Origin: Oxalobacteraceae bacterium
GTDB lineage: Bacteria > Pseudomonadota > Gammaproteobacteria > Burkholderiales > Burkholderiaceae_D
Reading direction: 5' to 3'
Assembly: GCA_027490725.1 (NCBI GenBank)
Contig: JAIXXN010000019.1
Span: 94,188 to 158,187 of the forward strand
Length of the DNA: 64,000 nt
Under the pieces are notes generated by a model that was not told the origin of the DNA, searched no databases, and saw only the letters and a list, made by a program, of their open reading frames with translations. Below, in pieces: positions 27,174 through 33,728 of the stretch; the first letter of the stretch is position 1, and each line of letters starts with the position of its first letter. The translations under genes and the position numbers were made by a program.

Positions 27174-27352
27174 ATCTTTCTGACAATGTTGATGTTGATT
27201 TCTGTCAATTTTTTGCGGGAAAGCAACAGTGTGACATGTCAATATCGACAGTGAGGGGGGCGTAGGCGTAGGATCAAGTCAGTAACAACGGCGGTGACCC
27301 CGCGGTTGTCACGCTAGATTTCATTCAATTCACTTCAAAAAAAGGAACACTC

Positions 27353-27673
27353 ATGAAACGTTTCGCCATTGCTGCGCTCAGTCTGCTGTCGGTGCTGCCC
27401 GCATTTGCTGCCGAGAAAGTGGCTACTCTGGATCCTAAGGTGCCTTGCGCGATCGAGTACCCAAAAGCGTCGCTGATGAATGAAGAAAAAGGCACCGTGG
27501 TTCTGGGCCTGAAACTGTCGCCGGACGGCAAAGTGCTGGAATCGAAAGTGAATAAATCCAGTGGCTTCAAGAATCTGGACAAAGCCGCTGAGAAAAGTAT
27601 CACCAAGTGCAAATTCGTTTCGCCAGGTGGCGACCAGTGGCAGACCCTGGAATACGTCTGGAAACTCGACTAA
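27353..27673 (+). CDS. Free-standing periplasmic TonB C-terminal-like protein
   Basis: A 106-residue secreted protein with signal peptide MKRFAIAALSLLSVLPAFA. The mature part 'YPKASLMNEEKGTVVLGLKLSPDGKVLESKVNKSSGFKNLDKAAEKSITKCKF' is a TonB C-terminal domain: the 'YP...EGxV.L.l.I..dG.v...v..SSGf..LD.AA' pattern. It has no membrane anchor or proline-rich spacer, so it cannot act as a normal energy transducer. Cys32 and Cys86 could form a disulfide. AAGGAAC provides a good ribosome binding site and a terminator follows, so it is a one-gene unit. Such small proteins are common in Burkholderiales but uncharacterised. Confidence 0.85.
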   Translation: MKRFAIAALSLLSVLPAFAAEKVATLDPKVPCAIEYPKASLMNEEKGTVVLGLKLSPDGKVLESKVNKSSGFKNLDKAAEKSITKCKFVSPGGDQWQTLEYVWKLD

Positions 27674-27714
27674 TTTAGTTAGTAGTGCGTCCGGGTAGCG
27701 TACCCGGCATGCAG

Positions 27715-27740
27715 AAAGCGGCCCGTGTGGCCGCTTTTTT
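27715..27740 (+). terminator. Terminator after the TonB-like gene
   Basis: AAAGCGGCC (27715-27723) pairs with GGCCGCTTT (27729-27737) around a 5-base loop, with a continuing T run. Confidence 0.9.
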
Positions 27741-27855
27741 ATTGCTCACCCGCCGCCCGTTGTCACTCCTGACAAAAACTGTCGCAAGCGCCACCTAGCA
27801 TACGCTTCATGCAACGCCATTGAGCTGCGTTGTTCCTCACTATAGGGAGTAAGCG

Positions 27856-28302
27856 ATGTCTAACCTTGCGATGTTAAACCCGGCACAGTCTATTTCGACG
27901 CAATTGAGTTCTACGCAATTGAGTCCTACGCAGTTAAGTCCCAGCTATGTGCTGCTGTATGTGGACGATTCGCTCGCCAGTGCCGCATTTTATGCCGGGC
28001 TGCTGGGCCAGCAGGCAGTCGAGCTTGCGCCGACCTTCGCCCTGTTTGTGCTGGCCAATGGCTTGAAATTCGGCCTGTGGGCGCGCACCGGGGTGCAACC
28101 ACGGGCGCTGGCGGCGGGCGGTGGGTGTGAACTGTGTCTCACCGTCGCAGACCGGGCCAGCGTCGATGCGCTGCACGATCAGTGGGCCGGACGTGGTGTC
28201 GCCATTGCCCAGCGTCCGGTGGCACTCGATTTCGGCTACACTTTTGTCGCACTGGATCGCGATGGCCACCGCCTGCGCGTGTTTGTGCGCGAGGGCGATT
28301 GA
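27856..28302 (+). CDS. VOC (glyoxalase/bleomycin-resistance) superfamily protein
   Basis: A 148-residue protein preceded by GGGAGT. Residues 30-148 show a paired beta-alpha-beta-beta-beta VOC fold: 'SYVLLYVDDSLASAAFYAGLLGQQAVELAPTFALFVLANGLKFGLWARTGV' and 'CELCLTVADRASVDALHDQWAGRGVAIAQRPVALDFGYTFVALDRDGHRLRVFV'. Substrate cannot be predicted; relatives are often annotated as phenazine antibiotic-resistance-like proteins. The first 28 residues are an unusual extension with three tandem copies of (S/P)TQLS, encoded by a 15-base DNA repeat. Confidence 0.85.
   Translation: MSNLAMLNPAQSISTQLSSTQLSPTQLSPSYVLLYVDDSLASAAFYAGLLGQQAVELAPTFALFVLANGLKFGLWARTGVQPRALAAGGGCELCLTVADRASVDALHDQWAGRGVAIAQRPVALDFGYTFVALDRDGHRLRVFVREGD
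27895..27939 (+). repeat. Three tandem 15-base repeats within the VOC gene
   Basis: Units at 27895-27909, 27910-27924 and 27925-27939 derive from TCTACGCAATTGAGT with one to three substitutions. The unit is in frame and encodes STQLS, STQLS and PTQLS, so copy-number changes would not break the reading frame. Confidence 0.9.
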
Positions 28303-28319
28303 GGCGGCTAACATTCCGG

Positions 28320-28379
28320 TTGACACTGTTTTTCTGACGGTGCTATAGTCGGGCTGAGGAATTGGGAACGTTTCCAATT
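28320..28379 (+). promoter_or_regulatory. Promoter and LacI-type operator of the beta-glucan locus
   Basis: TTGACA (28320-28325), an 18-base spacer and TATAGT (28344-28349) form a strong promoter. Ten bases later AATTGGGAACGTTTCCAATT (28360-28379) is a 20-base palindrome with one mismatch, centred on the CG step typical of LacI/GalR operators. It covers the start of transcription, so binding would block initiation. A 160-base leader follows before the sugar-binding protein gene. The regulator gene lies downstream at 29880. Confidence 0.88.
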
Positions 28380-28539
28380 CTGCTGGATGTACCCCCTAGT
28401 CTCTTCGCATGAAGTTACCGGCGCTGACGATGGCGCCGGATTTTTTTGACAGGGCAGGGGTGTCGCTGCAACAGCAGACAGCCGTACAGAATCACCCCAG
28501 AGAGCCGTGCCGGCACGTATCGGCAGGCAAGGAGACCGG

Positions 28540-29781
28540 ATGTACAAGTACCGTTTAAGTGGCCTTGCCGCTGCGGCGCTGGCGGCAGTGTCGCTGGCGA
28601 CGGGCGCGCAGGCCGCAGGACCACGCGCCGAAGTGCTGCACTGGTGGACTTCCAGCAGCGAGTCGGCCGCCGTGCGTAAATATGCCGATTCCTACCGCGC
28701 TGCCGGTGGTGTCTGGGTCGATACCGCCGTTGCCGGTGCCGATCAGGCCAAGGCCGTCGCCATCAATCGCATCATCGGCGGTAATCCGCCAACCGCTGCA
28801 CAATTCAATACCACTAAACAGTTCCGGGATCTGATCGAACAGGGTTCGCTGAACAATGTCGACGATATCGCTGCGCGTGACAAATGGGACCAGCTACTGC
28901 CGGCGCCCATGCTCGATGTGATCCGCGTAAAGGGGCATTACTACGCGCTGCCGGTCGATATCCATATGTCGACCTGGATCTGGTACTCCAAGGCCGCCTT
29001 CAAGAAAGCCGGCATCGTCAAGGAACCAGCCACGCCGGACGAACTGTTTGCCGCACTGGATAAACTCAAGGCTGCCGGGCTGGTGGGATTAGCCCACGGC
29101 GGTCAGGCATGGCAGGAAAATATTCTGTTCCAGGCCATGCTGGCCAATATCGGCGGCAAGGATCTGTATCTGGCGGTGCTGCGCGATCGCGATCCGAAAG
29201 CGCTTAACTCGGAAGCCTTCCGTAAGGTGCTGAGCGCGTTCAAGCGCCTGCAAAGCTATGTCGATACCGGTTCGCCGAATCGCAACTGGAACGACGCCAC
29301 CGCAATGCTGATTAGCGGCAAAGCTGGCGTGCAGATTATGGGCGACTGGGCCAAGGGCGAATTCGCTGCGGCGCGCCAGAGTGCGGGCAAGGATTTTGGC
29401 TGTATCGCCGGTCTGGGCGCCAACGTACCGTATCTGATTCAGGGCGATGCCTTCGTGTTCCCGAAAACCTCGAATGCCGATGCGGTGAAGGCGCAGAAGC
29501 TGCTGGCGACCGCAATGATGGCGCCCGCCGCGCAGCTCGAATTCAGCAAGCTGAAAGGCTCACTACCGGTACGTAGCGATGTCGATGTGTCGTCGATGGA
29601 CGCCTGCGCGCAGGCCGGGATGGCCATCATGAAAGATAAATCGCGACAGGTCGGGATGATCGAAGTCTATCTGACCCCGGACCAGAACGGCGCCCTGCAA
29701 GATGTACTGACGGCATTCTGGAATACCCGCATGCCGGTGGAAAAAGCGCAGAAGAGCATCGCGTCAGCCTTGCTCGATTAA
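28540..29781 (+). CDS. ABC-type sugar-binding protein (family 1)
   Basis: A 413-residue periplasmic protein from the ATG at 28540, preceded by AAGGAGA. The signal peptide ends ATGAQA. 'AEVLHWWTSSSESAAVRKYADSYRAAGGVWVDTAVAGADQAKAVAINRIIGGNPPTAAQFN' closely follows glucose/mannose-binding proteins such as GtsA, and 'NWNDATAMLISGKAGVQIMGDWAKGEF' is the family's second-lobe motif. No permease or ATPase genes are beside it; the next gene is the LacI regulator. It may feed an importer encoded elsewhere. The LacI-type operator upstream links it to the glycosidase genes. Confidence 0.9.
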   Translation: MYKYRLSGLAAAALAAVSLATGAQAAGPRAEVLHWWTSSSESAAVRKYADSYRAAGGVWVDTAVAGADQAKAVAINRIIGGNPPTAAQFNTTKQFRDLIEQGSLNNVDDIAARDKWDQLLPAPMLDVIRVKGHYYALPVDIHMSTWIWYSKAAFKKAGIVKEPATPDELFAALDKLKAAGLVGLAHGGQAWQENILFQAMLANIGGKDLYLAVLRDRDPKALNSEAFRKVLSAFKRLQSYVDTGSPNRNWNDATAMLISGKAGVQIMGDWAKGEFAAARQSAGKDFGCIAGLGANVPYLIQGDAFVFPKTSNADAVKAQKLLATAMMAPAAQLEFSKLKGSLPVRSDVDVSSMDACAQAGMAIMKDKSRQVGMIEVYLTPDQNGALQDVLTAFWNTRMPVEKAQKSIASALLD

Positions 29782-29879
29782 GTGTTGCGCGCCATCGACC
29801 GGCAGGCGCGCCTGCTTGTCACCGCGGCGCGCCATGCGGTATGCTTGCCGCCGCACAGAACGAAGGGACAGAGGAACTC

Positions 29880-30893
29880 GTGGCAACCATTAAAGACGTA
29901 GCCCGCCTCGCGGGAGTAGGACTGGGCACGGCGTCGCGGGTGATCAGCGGTAAGGGCTCGGTATCGCAGGCCACGCTGGAAAAGGTCCGCAAGGCCATTG
30001 AAGAACTGGATTTCCGCCCCTCGCATGCGGCGCGTACCCTGCTGTCCGGCAGTTCGCAGATGATCGGTGTGTATATTCCGTATCTGAGCGGGACGTTCTA
30101 TACGCCGATTCTGCAATCGATCTACACCGAGCTGCGCGCGGCCGGCCTGAATATGGTGGTCGCTTTCGGTGTGGGCGAAGGCAATGCACGTCAGCAGGCC
30201 ATCGAGGGTATGAACTTTCTGATCGAGCGGGGCAGCGATGGCCTGATCGTGATGACCAACTCGCTGGAAGAAGAGGACTTTGCCGCACTGGGGCCGTTTC
30301 AGGCACGCGTGGTGGTGATCAACCATGCGTTTGCGAATATCGCCGAGCAGTGTTTTACGGTCGATCACGAAGCGGGCGGACGCATCGCCGCGCGCGCCTT
30401 GCTGGCGCAGCAGCACCGCAAGATCGCCGTGATCGCCGGACGTGCCAGCGCCCCTGATAATCAGGCACGTATCGCCGGTTTTATGGCCGAGCTTTCGGCG
30501 GCGGGCATCGCACCGGAGTCGGTGTGGATGGAAGATGGCAAATTTTCGCCGGAAGGTGGCTGGGCCTGTGCCGAGCACCTGCTGGCGTCGGGCTATGAAT
30601 TTACTGCGCTGTTCTGTGCCAATGATGAAATGGCAGTGGGGGCGCTGTCCTGCTTCCAGCAGGCCGGGGTCACGGTACCGCAGCAGGTGTCGGTGCTCGG
30701 TTATGACGATACCCACAGTGCCGACTTTACCGCGCCGCGCCTGACTAGCGTGCACATTCCGTGGAGCGAAATGACGCTGAACGGTTTGAATTTCCTGCTC
30801 AACCGTTGCTACGATATGGCGCGCCCCGTGGAGCGTGAGTATCAGTTGCAGGTCACCGAGCGTGCTTCGCTGGCAGTGGCGCGACACAAGTAA
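29880..30893 (+). CDS. LacI/GalR-family transcriptional regulator
   Basis: A 337-residue regulator. I choose the GTG at 29880, preceded by GAGGAA, because 'ATIKDVARLAGVGLGTASRVISGKGSVSQATLEKVRKAIEELDFRPSHAARTL' begins directly after it and is the standard N-terminal helix-turn-helix plus hinge helix. The rest is a periplasmic-binding-protein-like inducer domain ('FCANDEMAVGALSCFQQAGVTVPQQVSVLGYDDTHSADFTAPRLTSVHIP'). It lies between two matching operators, at 28360 and 30945, and probably represses both transcripts until a glucoside is present. A terminator follows. Confidence 0.92.
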   Translation: MATIKDVARLAGVGLGTASRVISGKGSVSQATLEKVRKAIEELDFRPSHAARTLLSGSSQMIGVYIPYLSGTFYTPILQSIYTELRAAGLNMVVAFGVGEGNARQQAIEGMNFLIERGSDGLIVMTNSLEEEDFAALGPFQARVVVINHAFANIAEQCFTVDHEAGGRIAARALLAQQHRKIAVIAGRASAPDNQARIAGFMAELSAAGIAPESVWMEDGKFSPEGGWACAEHLLASGYEFTALFCANDEMAVGALSCFQQAGVTVPQQVSVLGYDDTHSADFTAPRLTSVHIPWSEMTLNGLNFLLNRCYDMARPVEREYQLQVTERASLAVARHK

Positions 30894-30901
30894 AACAGGG
30901 T

Positions 30902-30937
30902 AAAAAGTGGGCAGGAGGGTTGGTCCACTTTTTTTCA
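30902..30937 (+). terminator. Terminator after the LacI-type gene
   Basis: AAAAAGTGG (30902-30910) pairs with CCACTTTTT (30925-30933) over a 14-base loop, with a T run of seven. It insulates the regulator from the glycosidase operon. Confidence 0.8.
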
Positions 30938-30944
30938 GTGGTGG

Positions 30945-30962
30945 TTTGGAAACGATTCCAAA
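30945..30962 (+). promoter_or_regulatory. Second LacI-type operator, before the glycosidase genes
   Basis: TTTGGAAACGATTCCAAA is an 18-base palindrome with one mismatch and the same GGAA-N-CG-N-TTCC core as the operator at 28360-28379. It lies 15 bases before the GH5 start codon, right at the ribosome binding region. I see no clear -35/-10 upstream because the terminator occupies that space. Confidence 0.85.
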
Positions 30963-30977
30963 AAAGCCGGAGGGGCG

Positions 30978-32336
30978 ATGTTCACGACACGATTGCGCTG
31001 GGTTGCCGTTTTGCTGACAGGCTTGCTGACAAGCCTAGTGTCGGCGGCACCGACATGGGCGCAAAGCGCCGCGGCCAGCAGCGTGCCGACGCCTGCCCCC
31101 GTCTCCGCGCTGCGCGCCGGCTTGCCGATGCTGCACACGGCGGGCGGCCGCTGGCTGGACGCCGACGCTCAGCCGGTGGCGCTGCGCGGCATCAACCTCG
31201 GAAACTACCTGATGCAGGAGTTCTGGATGATGGGACAGGGCAGTGCCGGCATTGACGACCAGTGCAAGCTGGAAGCGGTGCTGGATCGGCGTTTCGGTTA
31301 CGCCGAACGGGAACGCCTGTACCGCCTGTTTCGCGACAACTGGATGAGCGCGCGGGACTGGGATCTGCTGCCGCAACTGAAGCTCAATCTGGTGCGCCTG
31401 CCGTTCATCTACAGCGTACTGGAAGACGAACGTCAGCCCTACCAGCTGCGTGCCGACGCCTGGCACTACCTCGATCAGGTGATTGCCGAAGCAGAGCAGC
31501 GCGGCATCTACGTGATCCTGGATCTACATGGTGCGGTGGGCAGTCAGGGCTGGGAACATCACAGCGGCTGCGCCGGAAAAAACCTTTACTGGAGCACCCC
31601 CGAGTATCAGCAGCGCACCATCTGGCTGTGGCAACAGATCGCCGCGCGCTACAGGGATCGCGGCGCGGTGGCTGGCTACAGCATACTCAATGAGCCGTGG
31701 GGCACCACGCCGGAAAATCTGGCGCAGGTGATGGGCACCCTGTATAGCGCGATTCGTGCCATCGATCCGAATCACGTGATCATCCTGCCCGGCCATCACC
31801 TTGGCATCGATGCCTACGGCAAACCGGCCGAACATGGTCAGACCAATGTGGCCTTCGAAATGCATCCTTATCCCGGCCACTTCGGCTGGGGCAAACCGGG
31901 CCTCAAGGTACACCGCGACTGGCTGCAGTGCGGTGCCGATGGCCGCAGTGGCGTCTGTGAGTGGAAGACCCGCCTCGCAGCCCTCGATGCAGCGTTCTTC
32001 GTTGGCGAGTTCCAGCCGTGGGCCATGCTGGGGCCACAACTGGGTGGCCAGATCATGCGCGTCAGTTACGACACCTATGCGGAAAATGGCTGGGCTTCGG
32101 CAGCCTGGGCCTACAAGCTGGTGTCAAAGCGTGGCGGACAGGGACAGGGTACATGGGGCCTGGTGACCAATGCCCGTGGCGCCACCATTCCGGCACTCGA
32201 CTTCAACACCGCCTCGCTGGCCAGCATCGAAAACCTGTTCCGCCGCTTCGGCAGCGTACCGTATGAACTCCAGCCGACTGCTCTGCGCTGGATGAACGCA
32301 CCCGTAGCACCCACACCCTTCCAACAGAAAAAATGA
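30978..32336 (+). CDS. Secreted glycoside hydrolase family 5 (exo-beta-1,3-glucanase-like)
   Basis: A 452-residue enzyme with signal peptide (cleavage near residue 29, WAQS). 'LRGINLGNYLMQEFWMM' is the start of the TIM barrel and resembles fungal-type exo-beta-1,3-glucanases. The acid/base is Glu239 in 'SILNEPWG', the nucleophile Glu344 in 'FVGEFQPW', and 'DLHGAVGSQGWEHHSG' lines the active site. It should hydrolyse beta-glucans such as laminarin or mixed-linkage glucan in the periplasm or outside. Its stop codon overlaps the GH1 start (ATGA), showing tight coupling. The subfamily is inference. Confidence 0.88.
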   Translation: MFTTRLRWVAVLLTGLLTSLVSAAPTWAQSAAASSVPTPAPVSALRAGLPMLHTAGGRWLDADAQPVALRGINLGNYLMQEFWMMGQGSAGIDDQCKLEAVLDRRFGYAERERLYRLFRDNWMSARDWDLLPQLKLNLVRLPFIYSVLEDERQPYQLRADAWHYLDQVIAEAEQRGIYVILDLHGAVGSQGWEHHSGCAGKNLYWSTPEYQQRTIWLWQQIAARYRDRGAVAGYSILNEPWGTTPENLAQVMGTLYSAIRAIDPNHVIILPGHHLGIDAYGKPAEHGQTNVAFEMHPYPGHFGWGKPGLKVHRDWLQCGADGRSGVCEWKTRLAALDAAFFVGEFQPWAMLGPQLGGQIMRVSYDTYAENGWASAAWAYKLVSKRGGQGQGTWGLVTNARGATIPALDFNTASLASIENLFRRFGSVPYELQPTALRWMNAPVAPTPFQQKK

Positions 32337-33706
32337 AAACCATGATTTTCAAGCACCTGCCCGCCGCCATTGCGCGCACCGATTTTGCCGAGGACTTCCT
32401 GTGGGGCGTCTCGACTTCGTCCTACCAGATCGAAGGCGCGGCAACACTGGACGGCCGCGTACCGTCGATCTGGGATACCTTCTGCGCCACACCGGGCAAG
32501 ATCCGTGATGGCAGCAGCGGCGCGGTGGCCTGCGATCACTACCATCTGTGGGAGCAGGATCTGGATCTGGCGCAGTCGATGGGCTTGAATGCCTACCGCT
32601 TCTCGATCGCCTGGCCGCGCATCTTCAATGGCGTGGATGCCGAGCCGAATGCGCTGGGACTGGCGTTCTATTCGAAGCTGGTGGACGGTATGCTGGCGCG
32701 CGGTCTGCAACCGTGGTGCACGCTGTACCACTGGGATCTGCCGCAGTATCTGGAGGATCAGGGCGGCTGGGCTAACCGCGCCACCGTGGACGCCTATCTG
32801 CGCTATGTGGACGCGGTAACGCGTCTCCTCGGCAGCCGTGTCAGACACTGGATCACCCATAACGAACCATGGTGTACCGCGATGCATGGCAACTGGGATG
32901 GTATGCATGCGCCGGGTAATAAGAGTCTGCCACTGGCGCTGCAGGTCTGCCACAATGTGCTGCTGTCGCATGGCCGCGCGGTGCCGCTGATTCGTGCCAA
33001 TTCGCCGGACGCACAGGTGGGGATTGCACTAAGCCTGCATCCGGTCAAACCGGCCAGTGATAGTCCCGCCGATCTGGCCGCCGTTGAGCGCCACGATGCA
33101 CTGCGCAACCGCTGGTTCCTCGATCCGCTGTATGGTCGCGGCTATCCCGAACAGGCACTGCAACTGGTGGGCAAGGATGCACCGCAGGTGGAAGTCGGTG
33201 ATATGGACGCGATTGCCGCAGGCATGGATTTCCTCGGCGTGAATTACTACTTCCCCGAAGTGGTTAAGGACGCGCCGCAGCAGTATCCGCTGCGTACCGA
33301 GATTATTCATCCGGCACAGCGCGAGCGCACTGCCTTCGGCTGGGAAGTGGCGCCGCAAGGTCTGACCGAACTGCTGGCACGGGTGGCGCGCGACTATCCG
33401 ACCGGTCCGCTGTATGTGACGGAAAATGGCTCCACCTACGAAGATCAGGTGAGTGAAGACGGCAGCATCGACGATCAGGCGCGGCGCGATTATCTGATCC
33501 GCCATCTGGCGGCGCTGCAGGACGCTATCAAGGCTGGCGGGAATATCCGGGGCTATTTCGCCTGGAGCCTGCTGGATAATTTCGAATGGGCGGAAGGCTA
33601 TCTGCGGCGCTTTGGCCTGACCTATATCGATTACGCAACGCAAGGCCGAACGCTCAAGCAGAGCGGCCAGTGGTACAGCGCTTTTCTGCACGGCGCACAA
33701 AACTAA
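32333..33706 (+). CDS. Cytoplasmic GH1 beta-glucosidase
   Basis: A 457-residue GH1 enzyme without signal peptide. The N-terminal signature 'FLWGVSTSSYQIEGAA' is present; Glu178 in 'THNEPWC' is the acid/base and Glu364 in 'YVTENGS' the nucleophile. It hydrolyses cellobiose, laminaribiose or similar glucosides to glucose in the cytoplasm. The start at 32333 overlaps the GH5 stop; a second ATG nine bases on is possible. It is followed after 22 bases by the GH3 gene with AAGGAGA upstream. Confidence 0.94.
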   Translation: MKTMIFKHLPAAIARTDFAEDFLWGVSTSSYQIEGAATLDGRVPSIWDTFCATPGKIRDGSSGAVACDHYHLWEQDLDLAQSMGLNAYRFSIAWPRIFNGVDAEPNALGLAFYSKLVDGMLARGLQPWCTLYHWDLPQYLEDQGGWANRATVDAYLRYVDAVTRLLGSRVRHWITHNEPWCTAMHGNWDGMHAPGNKSLPLALQVCHNVLLSHGRAVPLIRANSPDAQVGIALSLHPVKPASDSPADLAAVERHDALRNRWFLDPLYGRGYPEQALQLVGKDAPQVEVGDMDAIAAGMDFLGVNYYFPEVVKDAPQQYPLRTEIIHPAQRERTAFGWEVAPQGLTELLARVARDYPTGPLYVTENGSTYEDQVSEDGSIDDQARRDYLIRHLAALQDAIKAGGNIRGYFAWSLLDNFEWAEGYLRRFGLTYIDYATQGRTLKQSGQWYSAFLHGAQN

Positions 33707-33728
33707 ACCCATCAAGGAGACCGGAAAC

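Noticed and set aside
29802..29815. GCAGGCGCGCCTGC palindrome after the sugar-binding protein gene
   Set aside because: It has no T run and is too short and GC-rich to distinguish from chance; it may be a weak transcript end but I do not call it.
31035..31466. Alternative frames within the GH5 gene
   Set aside because: The GH5 frame has a signal peptide and both catalytic glutamates.
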